Source of the DNA: Lepturacanthus savala
Taxonomy: Eukaryota; Chordata; Actinopteri; Scombriformes; Trichiuridae
Direction of reading: 5' to 3'
Assembly: GCA_030544235.1 (NCBI GenBank)
Contig: CM060477.1
Location: forward strand, 29,693,028-29,757,027
Length of the DNA stretch: 64,000 nt
Shown here: piece by piece, positions 12,501 to 23,791 of the stretch
How positions within the stretch are numbered: position 1 is the first letter of the stretch
How the letters are laid out: the number at the start of each line of letters is the position of its first letter
The notes under the pieces: model-generated
Told to the model about the DNA's origin: nothing
Seen by the model: the letters and a program-made list of their open reading frames with translations, nothing else
Database searches by the model: none
Position numbers and translations under genes: made by a program

Positions 12501-15500
12501 GTAGTACTAATATAAGTATAATACTAGTAGTAGTACTGATATAAGTATAATACTAGTAGTAGTACTAATATAAGTATAGTACTAGTAGTAGTACTAATAT
12601 AAGTATAATACTAGTAGTAGTACTAATATAAGTATAATACTAGTAGTAGTACTGACAGTACTAGTAGTAGTACTAATATAAGTATAATACTAGTAGTAGT
12701 ACTAAAATAAGTATAATACTAGTAGTAGTACTGATAGTACTAGTAGTAGTACTAATTTAAGTATAATACTAGTAGTAGTACTGATATAAGTATAATACTA
12801 GTAGTAGTACTAATATAAGTATAATACTAGTAGTAGTACTAATATAAGTATAATACTAGTAGTAGTACTGATATAAGTATAATACTAGTAGTAGTACTAA
12901 TATAAGTATAGTACTAGTAGTAGTACTAATATAAGTATAATACTAGTAGTAGTACTAATATAAGTATAATACTAGTAGTAGTACTGACAGTACTAGTAGT
13001 AGTACTAATATAAGTATAATACTAGTAGTAGTACTAAAATAAGTATAATACTAGTAGTAGTACTGATAGTACTAGTAGTAGTACTAATTTAAGTATAATA
13101 CTAGTAGTAGTACTGATATAAGTATAATACTAGTAGTAATACTAATATAAGTATAGTACTAGTAGTAGTACTAATATAAGTATAATACTAGTAGTAGTAC
13201 TGATAGTACTAGTAGTAGTACTAATTTAAGTATAATACTAGTAGTAGTACTGATATAAGTATAATACTAGTAGTAATACTAATATAAGTATAGTACTAGT
13301 AGTAGTACTAATATAAGTATAATACTAGTAGTAGTACTAATATAAGTATAATACTAGTAGTAGTACTGACAGTACTAGTAGTAGTACTAATATAAGTATA
13401 GTACTAGTAGTAGTACTAATATAAGTATAATACTAGTAGTAGTACTAAAATAAGTATAATACTAGTAGTAGTACTGATAGTACTAGTAGTAGTACTAATT
13501 TAAGTATAATACTAGTAGTAGTACTGATATAAGTATAATACTAGTAGTAGTACTAATATAAGTATAATACTAGTAGTAGTACTAATATAAGTATAATACT
13601 AGTAGTAGTACTAATATAAGTATAATACTAGTAGTAGTACTGATATAAGTATAATACTAGTAGTAGTACTAATATAAGTATAGTACTAGTAGTAGTACTA
13701 ATATAAGTATAATACTAGTAGTAGTACTAATATAAGTATAATACTAGTAGTAGTACTGACAGTACTAGTAGTAGTACTAATATAAGTATAATACTAGTAG
13801 TAGTACTAAAATAAGTATAATACTAGTAGTAGTACTGATAGTACTAGTAGTAGTACTAATTTAAGTATAATACTAGTAGTAGTACTGATATAAGTATAAT
13901 ACTAGTAGTAATACTAATATAAGTATAGTACTAGTAGTAGTACTAATATAAGTATAATACTAGTAGTAGTACTAATATAAGTATAATACTAGTAGTAGTA
14001 CTGACAGTACTAGTAGTAGTACTAATATAAGTATAATACTAGTAGTAGTACTAAAATAAGTATAATACTAGTAGTAGTACTGATAGTACTAGTAGTAGTA
14101 CTAATTTAAGTATAATACTAGTAGTAGTACTGATATAAGTATAATACTAGTAGTAATACTAATATAAGTATAGTACTAGTAGTAGTACTAATATAAGTAT
14201 AATACTAGTAGTAGTACTAATATAAGTATAATACTAGTAGTAGTACTGACAGTACTAGTAGTAGTACTAATATAAGTATAGTACTAGTAGTAGTACTAAT
14301 ATAAGTATAATACTAGTAGTAGTACTAAAATAAGTATAATACTAGTAGTAGTACTGATAGTACTAGTAGTAGTACTAATTTAAGTATAATACTAGTAGTA
14401 GTACTGATATAAGTATAATACTAGTAGTAGTACTAATATAAGTATAATACTAGTAGTAGTACTAATATAAGTATAATACTAGTAGTAGTACTAATATAAG
14501 TATAATACTAGTAGTAGTACTGATATAAGTATAATACTAGTAGTAGTACTAATATAAGTATAGTACTAGTAGTAGTACTAATATAAGTATAATACTAGTA
14601 GTAGTACTAATATAAGTATAATACTAGTAGTAGTACTGACAGTACTAGTAGTAGTACTAATATAAGTATAATACTAGTAGTAGTACTAAAATAAGTATAA
14701 TACTAGTAGTAGTACTGATAGTACTAGTAGTAGTACTAATTTAAGTATAATACTAGTAGTAGTACTGATATAAGTATAATACTAGTAGTAATACTAATAT
14801 AAGTATAGTACTAGTAGTAGTACTAATATAAGTATAATACTAGTAGTAGTACTAATATAAGTATAATACTAGTAGTAGTACTGACAGTACTAGTAGTAGT
14901 ACTAATATAAGTATAATACTAGTAGTAGTACTAAAATAAGTATAATACTAGTAGTAGTACTGATAGTACTAGTAGTAGTACTAATTTAAGTATAATACTA
15001 GTAGTAGTACTGATATAAGTATAATACTAGTAGTAATACTGATATAAGTATAATAATAGTAGTAGTACTGATAGTACTAGTAGTAGTACTAATATAAGTA
15101 TAATACTAGTAGTAGTACTAATATAAGTATAATACTAGTAGTAGTACTGATAGTACTAGTAGTAGTACTAATATAAGTATAATACTAGTAGTAGTACTAA
15201 TATAAGTATAATACTAGTAGTAGTACTAATATAAGTATAGTACTAGTAGTAGTACTAATATAAGTATAATACTAGTAGTAGTACTAATATAAGTATAATA
15301 CTAGTAGTAGTACTGATAGTACTAGTAGTAGTACTAATATAAATATAATACTAGTAGTAGTACTAATATAAGTATAATACTAGTAGTAGTACTGATAGTA
15401 CTAGTAGTAGTACTAATATAAGTATAATACTAGTAGTAGTACTAATATAAGTATAATACTAGTAGTAGTACTAATATAAGTATAGTACTAGTAGTAGTAC

Positions 15501-16288
15501 TAATATAAGTATAATACTAGTAGTAGTACTAATATAAGTATAATACTAGTAGTAGTACTGATAGTACTAGTAGTAGTACTAATATAAGTATAATACTAGT
15601 AGTAGTACTAATATAAGTATAATACTAGTAGTAGTACTGATAGTACTAGTAGTAGTACTAATATAAGTATAATACTAGTAGTAGTACTAATATAAGTATA
15701 ATACTAGTAGTAGTATTCATATAAGTATAATACTAGTAGTAGTACTGATAGTAATAGTAGTAGTACTAATATAAGTATAATACTAGTAGTAGTACTGATA
15801 GTACTAGTAGTAGTACTAATATAAGTATAATACTAGTAGTAGTACTAATATAAGTATAATACGAGTAGTAGTACTAATATAAGTATAATACTAGTAGTAG
15901 TACTAATATAAGTATAATACTAGTAGTAGTACTAACATAAGTATAATACTAGTAGTAGTACTAATATAAGTATAATACTAGTAGTAGTACTGATAGTACT
16001 AGTAGTAGTACTAATATAAGTATAATACTTGTAGTAGTACTGATAGTAGTATAATACTAGTAGTAGTACTAATATAAGTATAATACTTGTAGTAGTACTA
16101 ATATAAGTGTAATAGTAGTAGTAGTACTAATAGTAGTATAATACTAGTAGTAGTACTAATATAAGTATAATAGTAGTAGTAGTACTGATAGTAGTATAAT
16201 ACTAGTAGTAGTACTAATATAAGTATAATAGTAGTAGTAGTACTAATAGTAGTATAATACTAGTAGTAGTACTAATAGTAGTATAATT
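9516..16288. repeat. 6.8-kb ACTAGTAGTAGTACT satellite with higher-order structure
   Basis: Several hundred tandem units that start ACTAGTAGTAGTACT and continue either AATATAAGTATAAT (29 bp) or GATAGT (21 bp). Rare variants (CTGACAG, AATTTAAG, ACTAAAATAAG) recur in fixed order. TAGTACTGAC occurs at 13361, 13751 and 13996, and again at 14241, 14631 and 14876, each 880 bp later, so an 880-bp segment is duplicated in tandem. AGTACTA-GTAG-TAGTACT is a 7-bp inverted repeat with a 4-base loop in most units. Nothing coding is visible; the units are rich in TAG and TAA. Confidence 0.95.
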
Positions 16289-16665
16289 GTATAATTGTAC
16301 TGCATTGTTATAATCATCAGGTGAAAAAATGAAATAAGAAAAAGTCAATTTAACAGAATATAAATAATAGAATATTATTATTAATATTAATACAATTCAT
16401 AATAATACTATAAATAATATTAATACAATTCATAATAATACTATAAATAATATTAATGCAATTCATAATAATACTATAAATAATATTAATAAAATTCATA
16501 ATAATACTATAAATAATATTAATATTAATAATATTCATATTAATACTATAAATAAATTAAACTATTAATAAAATTAATTAATAATATTCATGTTATTGTT
16601 AATATTATTATACACATTATTAGAGTTTATGTAAAGAATTTTAAAAAAGTACATGTACCTAGTAC
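16289..16665. other. AT-rich spacer with short 33-bp repeat
   Basis: About five tandem copies of a 33-bp AT-rich unit (core AATTCATAATAATACTATAA) occupy about 16393-16525, flanked by AT-rich DNA without a recognisable gene. Confidence 0.7.
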
Positions 16666-16905
16666 ATTACTACAGTACTACAGTACTACACTACTACAGT
16701 ACTACAGTACTACAGTACTACACTACTACACTACTACAGTACTACACTACTACAGTACTACAGTACTACAGTACTACAGTGTATTGTAGTACTGTAGTAG
16801 TAGTACTGTAGTAGTGTAGTACTCTAGTAGTAGTGTAGTACTCTGATATTCTACTGCAGTAGTGTAGTACTGTAGTAGTAGTGTAGTAGTGTAGTATTAC
16901 TACAG
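16666..16905. repeat. Inverted pair of ACTACAGT / TGTAGTACTG tracts
   Basis: The left arm (about 16666-16780) is repeated ACTACAGTACTACA. The right arm (about 16785-16905) is its complement, GTAGTACTGTAGTAGTG. For example GTACTGTAGTAGTGTAGTAC on the right pairs with the left arm. Together they form a long foldback. Confidence 0.85.
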
Positions 16906-16974
16906 TACTACACACATACTGTTGTGTGTTTCCAGACGTTGAGAGTTTCTCTTGCAGCAGAGTCAGTGGTAGAC

Positions 16975-17936
16975 TGACTGTAGCAGCAGCAGAGTGGTGT
17001 AGCAGCAGCAGAGTGGTGTAGCAGCAGCAGAGTGGTGGTGTAGCAGCAGCAGAGTAGTGTAGCAGCAGCAGAGTGCTGTAGCAGCAGCAGAATGGTGGTG
17101 TAGCAGCAGAGTGGTGGTGTAGCAGCAGCAGAGTGGTGGTGTAACAGCAGCAGAGTGGTGGTGTAGCAGCAGCAGAGTGGTGGTGTAGCAGCAACAGAAT
17201 GGTGGTGTAGCAGCAGAGTGGTGGTGTAGCAGCAGCAGAGTGGTGGTGTAGCAGCAGCAGAGTAATGTAACAGCAGCAGAGTGGTGGTGCAGCAGCAGAG
17301 TTGTGGTGTAGCAGCAGAGTGGTGGTGTAGCAGCAACAGAATGGTGGTGTAGCAGCAGAGTGGTGGTGTAGCAGCAGCAGAGTAGTGTAGCAGCAGCAGA
17401 GTGGTGTAGCAGCAGCAGAATGGTGGTGTAGCAGCAGAGTGGTGGTGTAGCAGCAGAGTGGTGTAGCAGCAGCAGAGTGGTGGTGTAGCAGCAGCAGAGT
17501 AGTGTAGCAGCAGCAGAGTGGTGTAGCAGCAGCAGAATGGTGGTGTAGCAGCAGAGTAGTGGTGTAGCAGCAGCAGAGTGGTGGTGTAACAGCAGCAGAG
17601 TGGTGGTGTAGCAGCAGCAGAGTGGTGGTGTAGCAGCAACAGAATGGTGGTGTAGCAGCAGCAGAGTAATGTAACAGCAGCAGAGTGGTGGTGCAGCAGC
17701 AGAGTTGTGGTGTAGCAGCAGAGTGGTGGTGTAGCAGCAACAGAATGGTGGTGTAGCAGCAGAGTGGTGGTGTAGCAGCAGCAGAGTGGTGGTGTAGCAG
17801 CAACAGAATGGTGGTGTAGCAGCAGAGTGGTGGTGTAGCAGCAGCAGAGTGGTGGTGTAACAGCAGCAGAGTAGTGGTGCAGCAGCAGAGTTGTGGTGTA
17901 GCAGCAGAGTGGTGGTGTAGCAGCAGCAGCAGTGTT
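16975..17936. repeat. CAG-rich minisatellite (GTAGCAGCAGCAGAGTGGTG)
   Basis: About 45 tandem units of 16-25 bp built from GTAGCAGCAGCAGAGTGG and GTGGT, with gain or loss of single CAG or GTG triplets. A block with variants GAGTAATGTAACAGC and GAGTTGTGG is repeated at about 17271-17330 and 17665-17720, showing multi-unit duplication. Open minus-strand frames through it are low-complexity artefacts. Confidence 0.92.
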
Positions 17937-17950
17937 AGCAGCAGCAGTGT

Positions 17951-18066
17951 CAGTTTCATCTTCAGGAGAATAAAGACATCAAAGCTCGTCAGGTCCTTCA
18001 GAAACATGTGGACTTCTTTATATTTGATGTTCAGCTCGTTTACAGTCTCATTCACAAACAATGGTT
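17951..18066 (-). other. Coding-like single-copy island, minus strand, unidentified
   Basis: Between two arrays, 116 bp on the minus strand read NEPLFVNETVNELNIKYKEV and then HMFLKDLTSFDVFILLK, without low-complexity bias and with an ordinary codon mix. I do not recognise a family. Upstream in frame there is a TAA, and downstream the frame runs into the CAG-rich array. It may be an exon fragment, a pseudogene relic or chance. Confidence 0.18.
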
Positions 18067-18104
18067 CATTAATTAATTAATTAATGCTGTTACAGGTATA
18101 CAGG

Positions 18105-18385
18105 TAATCATCATAATCAACCATCTCCACATCATCATCATCAACCATCTCCACATCATAATCAACCATCTTCACCTCATCATCATCAACCATCTCCACA
18201 TCATCATCAACCATCTACACATCATCATCATCAACCATCTCCACATCATCATCAACCATCTCCACATCATTATAATCAACCATCTCCACATCATCATCAT
18301 CAACCATCTTCACCTCATCATCATCAACTATCTCCACATCATCATCAACCATCTCCACATCATCATCAACCATCTCCACATCACC
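18105..18385. repeat. CATCAACCATCTCCACAT minisatellite, block 1
   Basis: About 13 tandem units of 18-24 bp with core CATCAACCATCTCCACATC. Variation comes from the number of ATC triplets and from ACCTC/ACATC changes. Confidence 0.9.
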
Positions 18386-18722
18386 CCATCAACCAGAACT
18401 AGGTACTCCATCCACCAGAACTAGGTACACCATCAACCAGAACTAGGTACCCTATCAACCAGAACTAGGTACCCTATCAACCAGAACTAGGTACTTCATC
18501 AACCAGAACTAGGTACCCCATCAACCAGAACTAGGTACCCCATCAACCAGAACTAGGTACCCTATCAACCAGAACTAGGTACTCCATCAACCAGAACTAG
18601 GTACTCCATCAACCAGAACTAGGTACTCCATCAACCAGAACTAGGTACCCCATCAACCAGAACTAGGTACCCCATCAACCAGAACTAGGTACCCTATCAA
18701 CCAGAACTAGGTACTCCATCAA
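18386..18722. repeat. 22-bp AACCAGAACTAGGTACC minisatellite, block 1
   Basis: About 15 tandem copies of a 22-bp unit with core AACCAGAACTAGGTAC followed by YYCATC. The same family reappears at 20003-20903. This block sits inside the CATCAACCATCTCC family, with which it shares CATCAACCA. Confidence 0.92.
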
Positions 18723-19828
18723 CACATCATCACATCATCATCATCAACCATCTCCACATCATCATCATCAACCATCTCCACATCATAATCAACCATCTCC
18801 ACATCATCATCATCAACCATCTCCACATCATAATCATCAACCATCTCCACATCATAATCAACCATCTCCACATCATAATCAACCATCTCCACATCATCAT
18901 CAGCCATCTCCACATCATCATCATCAACCATCTCCACATCATAATCAACCATCTCCACATCATCATCATCAACCATCTCCACATCATAATCAACCATCTC
19001 CACATCATCATCATCAACCATCTCCACATCATAATCAACCATCTCCACATCATCATCATCAACCATCTCCACCTCATCATCATCATCAACCATCTCCACA
19101 TCATCATCAACCATCTTCACCTCATCATCATCAACCATCTCCACATCATCATAATCAACCATCTCCACCTCATCATCATCAACCATCTCCACATCATCAT
19201 AATCAACCATCTTCACCTCATCATCATCAACCATCTCCACATCATCATCAACCATCTACACATCATCATCAACCATCTCCACATAATCATCAACCATCTA
19301 CACATCATCATCAACCATCTCCACATCATAATCAACCATCTCCACATCATCATCATCAACCATCTCCACCTCATCATCATCATCAACCATCTCCACATCA
19401 TCATCAACCATCTACACATCATCATCAACCATCTCCACATCATAATCAACCATCTCCACATCATCATCATCAACCATCTCCACATCATAATCAACCATCT
19501 CCACATCATCATCATCAACCATCTCCACCTCATCATCATCATCAACCATCTCCACATCATCATCAACCATCTTCACCTCATCATCATCAACCATCTCCAC
19601 ATCATCATAATCAACCATCTCCACCTCATCATCATCAACCATCTCCACATCATCATAATCAACCATCTTCACCTCATCATCATCAACCATCTCCACATCA
19701 TCATCAACCATCTACACATCATCATCAACCATCTCCACATCATCATCAACCATCTACACATCATCATCAACCATCTCCACATCATCATCAACCATCTACA
19801 CATCATCATCAACCATCTCCAAACTACA
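18723..19828. repeat. CATCAACCATCTCCACAT minisatellite, block 2
   Basis: About 50 units of the family seen at 18105-18385. A multi-unit stretch is duplicated: about 18981-19260 and 19440-19720 share the same order of ACCTC, ATAATC and TTCACC variants. The long acidic minus-strand frames (MVDDDVEMVDDD type) are products of the repeat and not genes. Confidence 0.92.
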
Positions 19829-19905
19829 ACCATCCAACCTCAGACCCAGGTGTTGTATCAGTGTGTTTCAGACCCAGCTGAGATGTTCCTGTGTTGTTTC
19901 TGCAG

Positions 19906-19973
19906 ATCATGAGTGTGGAGGTGACGTGCTGAGACTGAGCTCCTTATAAATACTCTTCAGCTACAGCAGCAAG
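19906..19973 (+). other. Candidate MYT1L 5' leader exon with a short upstream ORF
   Basis: A single-copy island of about 170 bp survives between two arrays. In it TTGTTTCTGCAG (to 19905) precedes a 68-nt segment ending AGCAAG/GTGGTT (donor at 19974). It contains ATG at 19909 opening a 7-codon reading frame (MSVEVTC, stop 19930-19932), and a CTCCTTATAAATACTC stretch. It lies 1.1 kb upstream of the coding start exon, whose ATG follows directly on its acceptor, so at least one non-coding leader exon must exist upstream. Whether this is it is inference. Confidence 0.4.
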
Positions 19974-20002
19974 GTGGTTCCACCCGTCACCGACCAGAAC
20001 CA

Positions 20003-20903
20003 GGTACCCCATCAACCAGAACTAGGTACTCCATCCACCAGAACTAGGTACACCATCAACCAGAACTAGGTACCCTATCAACCAGAACTAGGTACTCCAT
20101 CAACCAGAACTAGGTACCCTATCAACCAGAACTAGGTACTCCATCAACCAGAACTAGGTACCCTATCAACCAGAACTAGGTACCCCATCAACCAGAACTA
20201 GGTACTCCATCAACCAGAACTAGGTACCCTATCAACCAGAACTAGGTACCCCATCAACCAGAACTAGTTACCCCGTCAACCAGAACTACGTACCCTATCA
20301 ACCAGAACTAGGTACTCCATCAACCAGAACTAGGTACCCTATCAACCAGAACTAGGTACCCTATCAACCAGAACTAGGTACTCCATCAACCAGAACTAGG
20401 TACTCCATTAACCAGAACTAGGTACTCCATCAACCAGAACTAGGTACACCATCAACCAGAACTAGGTACCCTATCAACCAGAACTAGGTACCCTATCAAC
20501 CAGAACTAGGTACTCCATCAACCAGAACTAGGTACCCTATCAACCAGAACTAGGTACTCCATCAACCAGAACTAGGTACTCCATCAACCAGAACTAGGTA
20601 CACCATCAACCAGAACTAGGTACCCCATCAACCAGAACTAGGTACACCATCAACCAGAACTAGGTACCCCATCAACCAGAACTAGGTACCCTATCAACCA
20701 GAACTAGGTACCCCATCAACCAGAACTAGGTACCCCATCAACCAGAACTAGGTACCCTATCAACCAGAACTAGGTACTCCATCAACCAGAACTAGGTACC
20801 CTATCAACCAGAACTAGGTACTCCATCAACCAGAACTAGGTACCCCATCAACCAGAACTAGGTACCCTATCAACCAGAACTAGGTACTCCATCAACCAGA
20901 ACA
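20003..20903. repeat. 22-bp AACCAGAACTAGGTACC minisatellite, block 2
   Basis: About 41 tandem copies of the same 22-bp unit as at 18386-18722. Variation is almost entirely at two bases of the linker (CCCC, CCCT, CTCC or CACC before ATC), in a mixed order. Every unit contains CTAGGTAC. Confidence 0.94.
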
Positions 20904-21078
20904 CTGTTAGTGTTGCTGTGTGTCAGCTGATGTAGTTAATAGAGTTACAGAGTTAATAAAACACAGCCTTTACAAAAGGTGAAGATCCACTATGTGGCGC
21001 TACAGAGCTGTTCATGAAGTTAGAAATATAATATATATGTTGTGTGTAATAATTCATGGTGATTTGTGTGTTTTTCAG
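20904..21078 (+). other. Intron end upstream of the start exon
   Basis: Single-copy sequence ending in the acceptor TGTGTTTTTCAG (AG at 21077-21078) immediately before the MYT1L ATG. No core promoter motif was identified. Confidence 0.55.
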
Positions 21079-21133
21079 ATGGAGGTGAATGTGGTTGAAA
21101 AACGCCATCGAACACGATCTAAAGGAGTCCGAG
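21079..21133 (+). CDS. myt1l: MYT1L coding exon 1 (N-terminus)
   Basis: First coding exon of a MYT1L orthologue (teleosts can carry two copies, a and b; I cannot tell which). MYT1L is a nuclear neuronal transcription factor of the MYT1/NZF family that binds AAGTT-type sites through C2HC zinc fingers and represses non-neuronal genes. The 55 nt encode MEVNVVEKRHRTRSKGVR plus one base, the basic N-terminus that matches the vertebrate protein (MEV..EKRHRTRSKGVR). The ATG lies directly behind the acceptor TTTTTCAG, so the 5' leader is on upstream exons. The donor is CGAG/GTACGA (21134), phase 1. A 274-bp intron follows. Confidence 0.9.
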
Positions 21134-21407
21134 GTACGAGGATGTGATGTCACAAAGATCCAGCTGCTGATACAGGAACAGGAGAAATAACCACATATTA
21201 TAAGTTAATTATTATAAGTTAATGAACATCTGCTACATAAAACATGTAAAACTCACATGTTTTATTATGATTATTAGTGATCAATGTAAATATGAGTTGT
21301 TATTGGGCTGTTAAATCATAGATTTAAGTGTCTCCAGTGTTAAATACTGTACCTGTAGGTGATCCTGTGTTAGTTATTAGTGACCTCTGCTGTGTCTCTG
21401 TCTGCAG

Positions 21408-21441
21408 CCGCCGTGGAAGCAGCAACTCAGGAGTTATTCAG
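21408..21441 (+). CDS. myt1l: MYT1L coding exon 2 (34-nt micro-exon)
   Basis: Acceptor CTGTCTGCAG (to 21407), donor TTCAG/GTAAAC (21442). Joined to exon 1 in phase 1 it reads AAVEAATQELF, ending phase 2, with the split codon giving Ser before the first zinc-finger Cys. The QELFS segment is typical of MYT1L and runs directly into the CPTPGC of exon 3. At 34 nt it is very short and is followed by a 25.8-kb repeat-filled intron, so correct splicing depends on defining a tiny exon beside long arrays. Confidence 0.88.
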
Positions 21442-21541
21442 GTAAACATCCTGTCTGATCAGTATTTAAAACCTTTATTAATGAAGTGATGACACATGTT
21501 TAATGTTTATTACATTTATTGATGTATTTAGTTCTTATAAA

Positions 21542-23716
21542 GCCTCAGAAACACACCAGAAACACCAGAAACACTCCAGAAACACCAGAAACACTCCAGA
21601 AACACACCAGAAACACTCCAGAAACACTCCAGAAACACTCCAGAAACACATCAGAAACACTCCAGAAACACTCCAGAAACACTCCAGAAACACATCAGAA
21701 ACACCAGAAACACACCAGAAACACTCCAGAAACACCAGAAACAAACCAGAAACACACCAGAAACACTCCAGAAACACTCCAGAAACAACAGAAACAAACC
21801 AGAAACACACCAGTAACACACCAGAAACACACCAGAAACACCAGAAACACACCAGAAACACTCTAGAAACACACCAGAAACACACCAGAAACACCAGAAA
21901 CACACCAGAAACACTCCAGAAACACTCCAGAAACACTCCAGAAACACTCCAGAAACACCAGAAACACCAGAAACACTCCAGAAACACACCAGAAACACTC
22001 CAGAAACACTCCAGAAACACTCCAGAAACACATCAGAAACACTCCAGAAACACATCAGAAACACCAGAAACACACCAGAAACACTCCAGAAACACCAGAA
22101 ACACTCCAGAAACACTCCAGAAACACACCAGTAACACACCAGAAACACTCCAGAAACACTCCAGAAACAACAGAAACACACCAGAAACACACCAGAAACA
22201 CACCAGAAACACACCAGAAACACCAGAAACACACCAGAAACACCAGAAACACACCAGAAACACTCTAGAAACACACCAGAAACACACCAGAAACACACCA
22301 GAAACACCAGAAACACACCAGAAACACTCCAGAAACACTCCAGAAACACTCCAGAAACACTCCAGAAACACCAGAAACACCAGAAACACACCAGAAACAC
22401 ACCAGAAACACACCAGAAACACACCAGAAACACCAGAAACACACCAGAAACACATCAGAAACACTCCAGAAACACATCAGAAACACCAGAAACACACCAG
22501 AAACACCAGAAACACACCAGAAACACATCAGAAACACCAGAAACACACCAGAAACACACCAGAAACAACAGAAACACACCAGAAACACTCCAGAAACAAC
22601 AGAAACACACCAGAAACACACCAGAAACACACCAGAAACACACCAGAAACACCAGAAACACACCAGAAACACCAGAAACACACCAGAAACACTCTAGAAA
22701 CACACCAGAAACACACCAGAAACACCAGAAACACACCAGAAACACTCCAGAAACACTCCAGAAACACTCCAGAAACACTCCAGAAACACCAGAAACACCA
22801 GAAACACACCAGAAACACACCAGAAACACACCAGAAACACACCAGAAACACCAGAAACACACCAGAAACACATCAGAAACACTCCAGAAACACATCAGAA
22901 ACACCAGAAACACACCAGAAACACCAGAAACACACCAGAAACACATCAGAAACACCAGAAACACACCAGAAACACACCAGAAACACTCCAGAAACACACC
23001 AGAAACACACCAGAAACACACCAGAAACACACCAGAAACACACCAGTAACACACCAGAAACACACCAGAAACACACCAGAAACACACCAGAAACACACCA
23101 GAAACACACCAGAAACACTCCAGAAACACACCAGAAACACACCAGAAACACACCAGAAACACAACAGAAACACACCAGAAACACACCAGAAACACTCCAG
23201 AAACACACCAGAAACACACCAGAAACACTCCAGAAACACACCAGAAACACACCAGAAACACACCAGAAACACACCAGAAACACACCAGTAACACACCAGA
23301 AACACACCAGAAACACACCAGAAACACACCAGAAACACACCAGAAACACACCAGAAACACCAGAAACACTCCAGAAACACACCAGAAACACACCAGAAAC
23401 ACACCAGAAACACACCAGAAACACTCCAGAAACACACCAGAAACACCAGAAACACACCAGAAACACACCAGAAACACACCAGAAACACACCAGAAACACA
23501 CCAGAAACACTCCAGAAACACCAGAAACACACCAGAAACACATCAGAAACACTCCAGAAACACATCAGAAACACCAGAAACACACCAGAAACACATCAGA
23601 AACACCAGAAACACACCAGAAACACACCAGAAACACACCAGAAACACTCCAGAAACACACCAGAAACACACCAGAAACACTCCAGAAACTCCAGAAACAC
23701 ACCAGAAACACACCAG
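21542..23716. repeat. 2.2-kb CCAGAAACA minisatellite
   Basis: About 210 tandem units built on CCAGAAACACA (11 bp), CCAGAAACACT (11 bp) and a shorter CCAGAAACA (8-9 bp), with rare CCAGTAACACA. It starts 100 bp inside MYT1L intron 2. Because the units lack stop codons in most frames on both strands, it gives frames up to 738 codons (RNTPETHQKH repeats); none is a gene. Confidence 0.94.
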
Positions 23717-23791
23717 TAGAAACTGATTCTGATGCAGAAACTGTCATTTTATCCTGATTTGGACAAAAACTTGGAGTCTGTAATGAGTCGA

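Noticed and set aside
16766..19711. Minus-strand frames rich in HHHSAATP or VEMVDDD
   Set aside because: Low-complexity translations of the CAG-rich and CATCAACC minisatellites; only the short unique part at 17951-18066 was kept as a weak candidate.
21503..23747. 738-codon frame of RNTPETHQKH repeats and minus-strand VSGVFLVCFW repeats
   Set aside because: Translation of the CCAGAAACA minisatellite; open in several frames on both strands and located in MYT1L intron 2.
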